A stretch of 12,941 nt of DNA from Nocardioides sp. (GTDB lineage Bacteria > Actinomycetota > Actinomycetes > Propionibacteriales > Nocardioidaceae): positions 1 through 12,941 of the forward strand of contig JAPSKJ010000045.1 of the NCBI GenBank assembly GCA_031177735.1. The letters run 5' to 3'. The translations under genes were made by a program, and so were the position numbers. Shown here one piece after another: positions 1-6,005 of the stretch. The notes beneath the pieces are model-generated. The model saw only the letters and a list, made by a program, of their open reading frames with translations, searched no databases and was not told the origin of the DNA. Every line of letters starts with the position of its first letter. The stretch's first letter is position 1.

Positions 1-2
1 AG

Positions 3-86
3 GGCAAGTCGCTGCTCCGGATCACCCCGACCAGCTGGGGCCCGATCGCCACCGGCGGCTTCCCGCCCGACCGCGTGCCGAGCTGA
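3..86 (+). CDS. 3' end of an unidentified gene (partial)
   Basis: An open frame enters from the left edge and ends at a TGA at 84-86. It encodes a 27-residue tail that begins GKSLLRITPTSWG and ends PPDRVPS. The codon use fits a real high-GC actinobacterial gene, with G or C in nearly every third position. The tail is rich in Pro and Gly and has no motif I recognise, so no function is assigned. The rest of the gene lies outside the window. The GC-rich tandem repeat just downstream could form part of its terminator. Confidence 0.5.
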   Translation, partial: GKSLLRITPTSWGPIATGGFPPDRVPS

Positions 87-104
87 GGCCGAGCCCGCGA
101 GTAC

Positions 105-126
105 GCCGCCGGCGCGCCGCCGGCGC
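105..126. repeat. Tandem 11-bp duplication, self-complementary
   Basis: The unit GCCGCCGGCGC occurs twice in perfect tandem (105-115 and 116-126). The sequence is also strongly self-complementary and could fold as a GC-rich hairpin after the upstream gene's stop codon. It could be a terminator without a T-tract or simply low-complexity GC-rich DNA. Confidence 0.5.
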
Positions 127-131
127 CAGGG

Positions 132-159
132 CGGATCGACCCGCGCAAGTCCGGGTCGA
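132..159 (+). repeat. Copy 1 of a repeat flanking the AbiEi/DUF559 gene
   Basis: CGGATCGACCCGCGCAAGT (132-150) recurs as an inverted copy at 1214-1232 with 17 of 19 bases the same. Its core, TCGACCCGCRCAAGT, recurs in direct orientation at 1154-1168 with 14 of 15 the same. Copy 1 also has an internal inverted repeat: TCGACCCG (136-143) and CGGGTCGA (152-159) around an 8-base loop. It resembles a REP/REPIN or short non-autonomous element. That class assignment is inference. Confidence 0.6.
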
Positions 160-230
160 CGGCGGCGTGGCGTGTGGCGCAGGCGGTCCGGGCCGAGTTG
201 TGCGGGTCGGCCGGTACGCCTGTGGATGAC

Positions 231-252
231 GCACGACACGAGTCGGTCGTGC
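231..252. promoter_or_regulatory. Inverted repeat before the AbiEi-like gene (candidate operator)
   Basis: GCACGAC (231-237) and GTCGTGC (246-252) form a perfect 7-bp inverted repeat around an 8-base spacer. It ends three bases before the Shine-Dalgarno sequence of the AbiEi-like gene. AbiEi antitoxins are known to repress their own operons by binding inverted repeats in the promoter, so an operator role is plausible. An mRNA hairpin next to the ribosome binding site would look the same. No convincing -10/-35 pair was found here. Confidence 0.35.
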
Positions 253-269
253 GGGGGAGGCTGGCGACC

Positions 270-1148
270 ATGGATGCGGTTGAGGCACTCGAGCGGCTGG
301 GAGGCATCGCCTCCCGCCACGACCTGCTCCAGCTGACGACGTCGCGGCACCTTCGCGCGGCGGTCGACGCCGGCCGCATCGTCCGGCGTCGGCACGGGCG
401 CTACGGCCCCGCACACGGCAGCGAAGCCGAGGCGGCCGCCGACCGGCTCAGCGGGGCGCTCGCCCTCCGCAGCGCTGCGCTTCACCACGGCTGGGAGCTG
501 AAGCAGACCCCGCCGAAGCCCGAGATCGCGGTCGCCCGCGGCCGCCGCGTGGTGGCGTCGCGGCGGACCGGCGTGCGGGTGCTGTGGGTGCCGTTGAGCG
601 AGCTCGAGCGGACCCGTGGAGTCACGGCTCCCCTCCGGACGGTGGTCGACTGCGCCCGGCTGCTGCCGTTCGACGAGGCGCTGGCGATCGCCGACTCGGC
701 GCTCCGGTCGGGCACGGTGACCCGCGGTCAGCTCCAGACGGCCACCGTGCGCGGAACCGGCGCCGGGAAAGTCCGGCGCGTCCTGGCCCACGCCAGCCCC
801 CGGGCGGCGAACCCGTTCGAGTCGGTGCTGCGGGCGGCGTGCCTCGAGGTCGGGCTCGACGTGCGGCCGCAGCACCCGGTCGACCTCGGCCGGTGGACCT
901 GCCATCCGGATCTCGTCGACGTCGGCCGTCGGCTGGTCGTGGAGGCCGACTCGCACACCTTCCACACCGAGCCGGTGGTGTTCGCCGCCGACTGCGAGCG
1001 CTACAACCGCCTGGTCCTGCTCGGCTGGACCGTGCTTCGGTTCACCTGGGAGCAGGTGATGCGCGAGCCTGCCTACGTCGCATGGGCGCTCCGTTCGGTC
1101 GCCGGCATGCCCGATGGCGACGGTCCGCGGCTGCGCCGGGTGGCCTGA
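270..1148 (+). CDS. AbiEi-like winged-helix protein with C-terminal DUF559 nuclease-fold domain
   Basis: The 292-residue protein has two parts. Residues 5-48 (LERLGGIASRHDLL...AGRIVRRRHGRYG) match the winged-helix N-terminus of AbiEi-type proteins of type IV toxin-antitoxin systems. Residues 180-265 look like a DUF559 or Vsr-like PD-(D/E)XK fold: E184 in PFESVLR, D214 and D217 in HPDLVD, then E225-A-D227, and SHTFH at 228-232. The usual catalytic Lys of an E-x-K motif is Asp here, as is common in this family, so nuclease activity is uncertain. The start is ATG 270, preceded by GGGAGG at 255-260. An upstream in-frame start at 174 would add 32 unconserved-looking residues. No AbiEii nucleotidyltransferase toxin gene is adjacent, so this is a solitary gene. 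Repeat copies lie on both sides. The family call is firm; the cellular role is unknown. Confidence 0.82.
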   Translation: MDAVEALERLGGIASRHDLLQLTTSRHLRAAVDAGRIVRRRHGRYGPAHGSEAEAAADRLSGALALRSAALHHGWELKQTPPKPEIAVARGRRVVASRRTGVRVLWVPLSELERTRGVTAPLRTVVDCARLLPFDEALAIADSALRSGTVTRGQLQTATVRGTGAGKVRRVLAHASPRAANPFESVLRAACLEVGLDVRPQHPVDLGRWTCHPDLVDVGRRLVVEADSHTFHTEPVVFAADCERYNRLVLLGWTVLRFTWEQVMREPAYVAWALRSVAGMPDGDGPRLRRVA

Positions 1149-1232
1149 TCGGGTCGACCCGCACAAGTGCCGGCCGTGCGCTCGGCGGCGGCGCACACAC
1201 CGGCCCGGAGGAAACTTGCGCACGTCGATCCG
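1149..1232. repeat. Imperfect inverted-repeat element with copies 2 and 3 of the flanking repeat
   Basis: Just after the AbiEi/DUF559 stop lies the palindrome CGGGTCGACCCG (1150-1161), which runs into the direct core copy TCGACCCGCACAAGT (1154-1168). At 1214-1232 there is an inverted copy whose reverse complement is CGGATCGACGTGCGCAAGT. Together they make an imperfect hairpin of about 84 bases, with further complementarity inside (CCGGCC against GGCCCGG). It could terminate the upstream gene, be a REPIN-like or MITE-like element, or both. The right arm lies just upstream of the candidate promoter of the M4 peptidase gene. Confidence 0.55.
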
Positions 1233-1245
1233 AACACCGAGACCC

Positions 1246-1274
1246 TTGAGAGTGTCGGTGTCAGCGTCTTCACT
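1246..1274 (+). promoter_or_regulatory. Candidate leaderless promoter of the M4 peptidase gene
   Basis: TTGAGA (1246-1251), a 17-base spacer and TTCACT (1269-1274) are followed by 6 bases and then ATG 1281. Transcription would start at or next to the initiation codon. No Shine-Dalgarno sequence is placed to serve that ATG, which agrees with a leaderless message. The -10 is a weak match to TANNNT. Confidence 0.4.
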
Positions 1275-1280
1275 GGCTCC

Positions 1281-2594
1281 ATGACATCTCGGGTCTGCGG
1301 TTTCGTCCCCCCTTATCTCCTGGAGCACCTCGCCAGGCACAACACGCTGATGATCGACAACCGCATGCGGCGGGTGCGAGAGGGGATCATCGCCGCACCG
1401 CCGGCTCCGGAGCTGACCGCCGCGTGGGTCGTCCACGACTGCCACAACGGCACCGTCCTGCCCGGAGACCCGGCCCGGTCGGCCGGGGAGCCGCCCACCG
1501 GTGACCCGGCCGTCGACGAGGCGGCGTACGGCATCGAGGGGTCGCTCGCCCTCTTCGCCGAGGTGTTCCGGCGCCGCTCCTACGACGGTCGTGGGGTGCC
1601 GGTGAGCCTGTCGGTGCACTACGAGCAGGGCTACGACAACGCGTTCTGGGACGGCACCCAGCTGGTGTTCGGTGACGGCGACGGGATCGTCTTCGGGCGG
1701 TTCACGCGGGCGGTCGACGTGCTGGGCCACGAGTTCAGCCACGCGGTGATCGAGCACACCGCCGGCCTGCGTTACCAGGGGCAGTCCGGGGCGCTCAACG
1801 AGTCGGTCGCCGACGTGTTCGCCTCGTGCCTGAAGCAGCGGCTGCTCGGGCAGAGCCCCGACGAGGCCGACTGGCTGATCGGCGCCGAGCTGTTCGTCGA
1901 GGGCATCCACGCGCGCGGGCTGCGCGACATGCTCAACCCCGGCACGGCGTACGACGACCCCGCACTGGGTCGCGACCCGCAGCCCGCCCACATGGACTCC
2001 TACGTGGAGACGCGGGACGACAACGGCGGGGTCCACATCAACTCCGGCATCCCCAACCGTGCGTTCGCGCTGGCCGCGATCGCGATCGGCGGCTCAGCGG
2101 CCGAGGGCGCGGGGCGGATCTGGTACGCCGCGCTGACCGGCACCGACGTGGGCCCCGCGACCGACTTCGCGGGCTTCGCGGCGGCGTGCGTGGCCGCGGC
2201 CGGGGAGCACGAGGACGCCGTGGCGCAGGCGTGGCAGCAGGTCGGCGTCACCCCGGGCGCCGCGGCCGGGGGGCAGCCGGCCGACACTGATCTGGCGGCG
2301 GCCGCGTCGAGCACCGTGGTGAGCGTGCGACGCACGGGCGGCCTCGCGGGACGGGTGGCCGAGAACGCCGTCGACCTCACCACCGAGGAGGACGAGCGCG
2401 CCGCGGAGCTGCGTGCGCTCGTCGACCGGGTCGACCTGCGGGCCGTGGCCGGCAAGGAGTCGAGGGGCGCGGACCGGTTCGTCTACGACTTCGACCTGTG
2501 CGGCGACTGCGCCAGCGTCGGCGAGGAGCGGCTCACCACCGACCTGCGCCGGATCGTCGACCTGGTCCTGAGCGCCGGCTCGGATCGGCGCTAG
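1281..2594 (+). CDS. Protealysin-like M4 metallopeptidase fused to an emfourin-type inhibitor domain
   Basis: This 437-residue zinc protease belongs to the thermolysin (M4) family. The zinc site is HEFSH (H150, E151, H154) with the third ligand E174 in NESVADVF. H252 in GGVHINSGIPNRAF matches the catalytic histidine. There is no signal peptide. The N-terminus, C6-GFVPPYLLEHLA, matches the short protealysin propeptide, whose Cys is thought to act as a zinc-binding switch, so the enzyme is probably cytoplasmic. After the catalytic domain (to about 325) and an Ala/Gly/Asp-rich linker, residues 345-430 resemble the M4-protease inhibitor emfourin: VVSVRRTGGLAGRV, then a helix with ELRALVDRVDL, then GADRFVYDFDL. 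ATG 1281 is chosen because the conserved propeptide begins there; an upstream GTG at 1167 adds 38 residues overlapping the repeat. The peptidase call is firm; the inhibitor domain rests on motif recall. Confidence 0.92.
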   Translation: MTSRVCGFVPPYLLEHLARHNTLMIDNRMRRVREGIIAAPPAPELTAAWVVHDCHNGTVLPGDPARSAGEPPTGDPAVDEAAYGIEGSLALFAEVFRRRSYDGRGVPVSLSVHYEQGYDNAFWDGTQLVFGDGDGIVFGRFTRAVDVLGHEFSHAVIEHTAGLRYQGQSGALNESVADVFASCLKQRLLGQSPDEADWLIGAELFVEGIHARGLRDMLNPGTAYDDPALGRDPQPAHMDSYVETRDDNGGVHINSGIPNRAFALAAIAIGGSAAEGAGRIWYAALTGTDVGPATDFAGFAAACVAAAGEHEDAVAQAWQQVGVTPGAAAGGQPADTDLAAAASSTVVSVRRTGGLAGRVAENAVDLTTEEDERAAELRALVDRVDLRAVAGKESRGADRFVYDFDLCGDCASVGEERLTTDLRRIVDLVLSAGSDRR

Positions 2595-3238
2595 CGGCCG
2601 CCGATCACGTCCCCGATCGGCTGCTCGCCGTCGTTGAACTCGATGATCCGCCCGGCGGTGGCTTCCGGCTGGTCGACGACGGCGGCGATCACCTGGGCGA
2701 CGTTGCCCCGGGAGACGGTGCTGGCGGAGCCACCGACCTGGATCCGTCCGGTCGGCTCCTCCAGCGTGAGGGAGCTGGGACGCAGGATGGTCCACGCCAG
2801 GCCGGATCGGGCGAGGTAGGCGTCGGCGGCCGACTTGGCCTCGGCGTAGGCGAAGAAGGAGTGGTCCGGCGGCACGCCGTGGTCGGGGCCGGCGCCGAAG
2901 TAGGAGACCATCACGAAGCGCGGCACGCCGGCGGAGCTGGCTGCGTCGATGGTGCGGATGGCGGCGTCACGGTCGACGGCGTAGGTGCGGGCCGGACTGC
3001 CACCGCCTGCGCCGGCGGACCACACCACGACGTCGCGGCCCTCCACCAGCCCGGCGAGCTCGGCGGTCTCGAGCCGCTCGACGTCGGAGACCAGCGGCGT
3101 GGCGCCGGTCGCCTCGACGTCCGCGACGTGGTCGGGGTTGCGGACGACACCGGTCACCGCGTGCCCGCGCTCCACGAGCAGCGGCGCAGCGAGCAGGGCG
3201 ACCTTGCCGTGGGCGCCGATGAGCACGATGTCGGACAC
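2591..3238 (-). CDS. NAD(P)-binding protein, atypical SDR (NmrA/YwnB-like)
   Basis: The 215-residue protein has an N-terminal Rossmann fold. It begins MSDIVLIGAHGKVA, with the dinucleotide-binding glycines at G8 and G11. Y131 and K135 in YAEAK, with S112 in MVSYFGAG, are in the positions of the SDR triad. ILRPSSLTLEEPTGRI (151-166) is typical of atypical SDRs that act as NAD(P)H-dependent reductases or redox sensors; the substrate is not predictable. The start is GTG 3238, preceded by AGGAGA at 3249-3244, which rules out the longer frame opening at 3376. Its TAG stop shares CTAG (2591-2594) with the stop of the convergent peptidase gene. A hairpin separates it from ybjN upstream, so it may be its own transcription unit. 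Confidence 0.85.
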   Translation of the reverse strand: MSDIVLIGAHGKVALLAAPLLVERGHAVTGVVRNPDHVADVEATGATPLVSDVERLETAELAGLVEGRDVVVWSAGAGGGSPARTYAVDRDAAIRTIDAASSAGVPRFVMVSYFGAGPDHGVPPDHSFFAYAEAKSAADAYLARSGLAWTILRPSSLTLEEPTGRIQVGGSASTVSRGNVAQVIAAVVDQPEATAGRIIEFNDGEQPIGDVIGGR

Positions 3239-3261
3239 GGACTTCTCCTTCTCTCGGGCGG

Positions 3262-3276
3262 TGGGCCGGGGGCCCA
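3262..3276 (-). repeat. Short inverted repeat in the 5' region of the NAD(P)-binding gene
   Basis: TGGGCC (3262-3267) and GGCCCA (3271-3276) form a 6-bp hairpin with a 3-base loop. It lies 13 bases before the Shine-Dalgarno sequence of the leftward gene. It could influence translation or be a weak operator. The signal is short and could be chance in GC-rich DNA. Confidence 0.25.
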
Positions 3277-3282
3277 TCACTA

Positions 3283-3304
3283 CACCGGGTCCCCCAACCC
3301 GGTG
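3283..3304 (-). terminator. Candidate hairpin terminator after ybjN
   Basis: CACCGGGT (3283-3290) and ACCCGGTG (3297-3304) form a perfect 8-bp stem with a 6-base loop. On the transcribed strand it lies 17 bases after the ybjN-like stop codon. There is no U-tract, which is common for actinobacterial terminators. It could be a regulatory hairpin for the downstream NAD(P)-binding gene. Confidence 0.45.
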
Positions 3305-3320
3305 GCCGGGGAACCCTCGC

Positions 3321-3833
3321 TCAGCCGTCGGACTCCAGCCAGCCGCGGAAGGCCTCGAGGTTGGCGGTCGGCTCACCGCGGAGCTTGCGCCACTCCCACT
3401 CCTTGCGGATGGAGCTGGCGAAGCCGAGCTCGAGCAGGGTGTTGAACGACTCGTCGGCGTAGGTCAACACCGATCCGAGCAGGCGGTCGAGCTCGTCGGG
3501 GGTGACCGACGACAGCGGCAGCCGGCCGTCGAGGTAGATGTCGCCGAGCCGGTCGATGGCGAAGGCGACGCCGTAGAGGCGCAGGTTGCGCTCCAGCATC
3601 CAGCGGTAGACCGCCTCGTGGTTCTCGTCGGGCCGGCGGCACACGAATGCGTGGATGCCGAGGGCGTGGCGACCGACATCGAGTCGCACCGGGGTCTGCA
3701 GCTTGGCGGTGCCGGGCAGCGAGAGCGAGAAGAGGACCTCGCCGTTGAGCTGCTCGGTCTCGGTGTGCTCGATCTCGGACTCCGCGAGATAGGCACGGAT
3801 GACCTCGACGCCGGTGGAGGGGGCGGTGCTCAT
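3321..3833 (-). CDS. YbjN-domain protein (Rv0487-like)
   Basis: The 170-residue soluble protein has the pattern of the YbjN family. It starts with a helix (VEVIRAYLAESEIEH), followed by beta-rich segments (EVLFSLSLPG, TPVRLDVGRHALGIHAFVCRRP). A middle section, AVYRWMLERNLRLYGVAFAIDRLGDIYLDGRLPL, is a hallmark of this family in actinobacteria. The biochemical function of the family is not established; a chaperone-like or stress-related role has been suggested. The ATG at 3833 overlaps the mshA stop as ATGA, so translation is probably coupled and no separate ribosome binding site is needed. The same mshA-ybjN order occurs in mycobacteria (Rv0486-Rv0487), which supports a link to mycothiol metabolism or shared expression. 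Confidence 0.88.
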   Translation of the reverse strand: MSTAPSTGVEVIRAYLAESEIEHTETEQLNGEVLFSLSLPGTAKLQTPVRLDVGRHALGIHAFVCRRPDENHEAVYRWMLERNLRLYGVAFAIDRLGDIYLDGRLPLSSVTPDELDRLLGSVLTYADESFNTLLELGFASSIRKEWEWRKLRGEPTANLEAFRGWLESDG

Positions 3834-5080
3834 GCGGCGCCCTGCTTCAACCACGAGCGGGCACGGTCGTAGACGTCCAGCGTGGCGCGGGCGGTGGCCT
3901 CCCAGCTGAACTCGCGGGCATGGGCGAGAGCACCGGCCTCGAGGTTGACCCGCAACGCCTCGTCGCCGATCACCCGGGCCAGCGCGTCGGCCCAGCGCTC
4001 GGCGTCGTGGCCGTCGACCAGGAGTCCGCTGCGGCCGTGGCGCACGGCGGTGGTGAGCCCACCGACCGCGGCGGCCACGACCGGGGTGCCGCTCGCCTGC
4101 GCCTCCACGGCGACCAGGCCGAACGACTCGTTGTAGGAGGGGACGGCGACGAGGGTCGCGGCGGCGTACCACTGCGCGAGGTCGGCGTGTCCGACCGGCG
4201 GCACGAAGCGGACGACGTCGCTGATCCCGAGCTCGCCGGCGAGGGCGTGGAGGGACTCCGGGCGGTCCAGGCCGGACCCGGACGGTCCGCCGACGATCGG
4301 CACGACCACACGCGAGCGGAGGGAGGGATCGCGCGCGAGGAGCACGGCGACAGCCCGGAGGAGGACGTCGGGAGCCTTCAGCGGCTGGATGCGGCCGGCG
4401 AACATGAGCACGTGGGCCTCGGCCGGCAGGCCCAGCGCGCGGCGGGCGGAGGCGCGGTCGAGCGGGCGGAACAGCGACAGATCGACGCCGGGGTGGACGA
4501 CCTCGACGCGGCCCGGGTCGGCGTCGTAGAGCTCGATCAGCTGCTTGGCCTCGATGTCGGTGTTGGCGATGAGCATGTCGGCCGCGTCGACCACCTGCTC
4601 CTCGCCGATGACCCGGGCGGCCGGCTCGGGGCTGTCGCCCTCGGCCAGCGCCGCGTTCTTCACCTTGGCCATGGTGTGCATCGAGTGGATCAGCGGCACG
4701 CCCCAGCGGTCCCGTGCCAGCGCACCGACCTGGCCGGAGAGCCAGTAGTGGGAGTGCACGGCGGCGTAGTGGCCCAGCGGCTGCGCGGCCTCGGTGCGCA
4801 GCACCTCACGGGCGAACGCGCACAGCTGCCCGGGCAGCTCGGTCTTGGTGAGCCCCTCGAACGGCCCCGCGTGGACGTGTCGGACCAGGATGCCGTCGTC
4901 GGCCTCGACCACCGGAGCCAGCCGTGAGGACGTGGCGCGGGTGAAGATGTCGATCCCCACGCCCTGCGCCACGAGTCGCCTGGCGAGCTCGATCACGTAG
5001 ACGTTCATCCCCCCGGCGTCCCCCGTGCCGGGCTGGTCCAGCGGTGAGGTGTGCAGGCTGATCATCGCGACGCGCTCCAC
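3830..5080 (-). CDS. mshA: D-inositol-3-phosphate glycosyltransferase MshA
   Basis: MshA transfers N-acetylglucosamine from UDP-GlcNAc to 1D-myo-inositol 3-phosphate, the first step of mycothiol synthesis. The 416-residue protein is a GT4 (GT-B fold) enzyme. The N-terminal family signature HTSPLDQPGTGDAGGMNVYV spans residues 10-29, and HSHYWLSG (109-116) and HSMHTMAKVKN (132-142) are also typical. The C-terminal nucleotide-sugar site has GRIQPLKAPD (229-238) and the E-x7-E motif ESFGLVAVE (318-326). The length is normal or slightly short for the family. The start is taken as GTG 5080 with AAAGGGG four bases upstream. ATG 5065, five codons later with GGAG nine bases before it, is possible. The gene overlaps ybjN downstream and diverges from an SDR gene across 100 bases. 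Confidence 0.94.
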   Translation of the reverse strand: MERVAMISLHTSPLDQPGTGDAGGMNVYVIELARRLVAQGVGIDIFTRATSSRLAPVVEADDGILVRHVHAGPFEGLTKTELPGQLCAFAREVLRTEAAQPLGHYAAVHSHYWLSGQVGALARDRWGVPLIHSMHTMAKVKNAALAEGDSPEPAARVIGEEQVVDAADMLIANTDIEAKQLIELYDADPGRVEVVHPGVDLSLFRPLDRASARRALGLPAEAHVLMFAGRIQPLKAPDVLLRAVAVLLARDPSLRSRVVVPIVGGPSGSGLDRPESLHALAGELGISDVVRFVPPVGHADLAQWYAAATLVAVPSYNESFGLVAVEAQASGTPVVAAAVGGLTTAVRHGRSGLLVDGHDAERWADALARVIGDEALRVNLEAGALAHAREFSWEATARATLDVYDRARSWLKQGAA

Positions 5081-5168
5081 GTGACCCCTTTCTGCTCCGG
5101 ACGCCTGATCGTCCGCGAGCCTCAACCCGTCGGTGCCCCCTGGCATTCCCGGTGACGAGCCGGGGCGC

Positions 5169-5174
5169 GAGAAT
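5169..5174 (+). promoter_or_regulatory. Candidate -10 of a leaderless SDR gene
   Basis: GAGAAT lies 6 bases before ATG 5181. A weak -35-like TTCCCG (5146-5151) lies 17 bases upstream. There is no Shine-Dalgarno sequence before the ATG. The hexamer matches TANNNT only partly, so the call leans on the spacing shared with other genes in the window. Confidence 0.35.
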
Positions 5175-5180
5175 GGCCGC

Positions 5181-5930
5181 ATGAGCCAGCTCACTGCCGT
5201 CGTGACCGGAGCCAGCAGCGGGATCGGTGAGGCGACCGCCCGCAGGCTGGCCGCGGAGGGCTTCCGGGTGATCGCCGCGGCGCGCCGGGTGGAGCGGATC
5301 CAGCGGCTGGCCGAGGAGATCGGCGGCACGGCGCTCGCCTGCGACATCACCTCCGCCACCGACGTCGCCGCACTCGCCGACGCGGTCGGCCCGCGCCTCG
5401 ACGTGCTCGTCAACAACGCAGGCGGCGCCTTCGACCTCGCCCCGGTGGCCGAGGCGGAGATCGACACGTGGCGGCAGATGTACGAGGTGAACGTGCTCGG
5501 GCTCGTCGCGGTGACCCAGGCCCTGCTGCCGGCCCTGATCGCGAGTGGTGCCGGCGCGATCGTCAACGTCGGCTCGACCGCGGGCCGCGTCGCCTACGAG
5601 GGCGGGGCGGGTTACGTCGCCGCCAAGCACGGCACCCGCGCGGTGACGCAGACCCTCCGCCTGGAGCTGTTCGACCAGCCCGTCCGGGTGATGGAGATCG
5701 CCCCCGGGATGGTGAAGACCGAGGAGTTCTCGCTGGTGCGCTTCGACGGCGACGCGTCGAAGGCCGAGGCGGTCTACGCGGGTGTCGCCGACCCGCTGGT
5801 GGCCGACGACATCGCGGACGCGATCGCGTGGATGGTGACCCGGCCCGCCCACGTCAACATCGACGAGATCGTGATCCGGCCGCGCGCCCAGGCAGCGCAG
5901 CACAAGGTGCACCGCGCGGACCTCGACTGA
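5181..5930 (+). CDS. Classical SDR-family NAD(P)-dependent oxidoreductase (YdfG-like)
   Basis: The 249-residue protein has every hallmark of a classical short-chain dehydrogenase. These are the cofactor motif TGASSGIG (9-16), NNAG (78-81) and the catalytic residues S132, Y145 and K149 (YVAAK). AARR at 33-36, with basic residues after the second beta strand, favours NADPH over NADH. ALACDIT (51-57), APGMVKTEEF (174-183) and the C-terminal RPRAQAAQ resemble the YdfG or serine 3-dehydrogenase subgroup, which oxidises 3-hydroxy acids; the exact substrate cannot be read from sequence. ATG 5181 is chosen because the Rossmann strand begins at residue 4; an in-frame start at 5133 adds 16 unlikely residues. 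It diverges from mshA and is followed after 75 bases by the racemase-like gene, which has its own candidate promoter. Confidence 0.92.
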   Translation: MSQLTAVVTGASSGIGEATARRLAAEGFRVIAAARRVERIQRLAEEIGGTALACDITSATDVAALADAVGPRLDVLVNNAGGAFDLAPVAEAEIDTWRQMYEVNVLGLVAVTQALLPALIASGAGAIVNVGSTAGRVAYEGGAGYVAAKHGTRAVTQTLRLELFDQPVRVMEIAPGMVKTEEFSLVRFDGDASKAEAVYAGVADPLVADDIADAIAWMVTRPAHVNIDEIVIRPRAQAAQHKVHRADLD

Positions 5931-5993
5931 GGGCGGCTGCAGCGGCACACATGCGGGTGCGCTGAGGATTCTGCACGCGGCGTACGCCGGTGC

Positions 5994-5999
5994 CAGACT
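5994..5999 (+). promoter_or_regulatory. Candidate -10 of the leaderless racemase-like gene
   Basis: CAGACT lies 6 bases before GTG 6006, with no Shine-Dalgarno sequence between. No good -35 is visible at 17-19 bases upstream. The spacing equals that of other leaderless candidates in this window. Confidence 0.4.
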
Positions 6000-6005
6000 C
6001 GCCAC

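Noticed and set aside
1207..1214. GGAGGAAA as a Shine-Dalgarno sequence for the M4 peptidase gene
   Set aside because: No in-frame start codon lies at a workable distance after it. The nearest in-frame start matching the family is ATG 1281, 66 bases away. It belongs to the right part of the repeat region.
2498..3445. Rightward open frame running out of the peptidase gene over the NAD(P)-binding gene
   Set aside because: It is a shadow of the leftward Rossmann-fold gene, which has a Shine-Dalgarno sequence and SDR motifs.
3920..4927. Long rightward open frame of 335 codons opposite mshA
   Set aside because: It lies wholly antisense to mshA, which has clear family motifs. Its His/Asp/Gly/Val-rich composition is typical of a mirror frame in GC-rich DNA.
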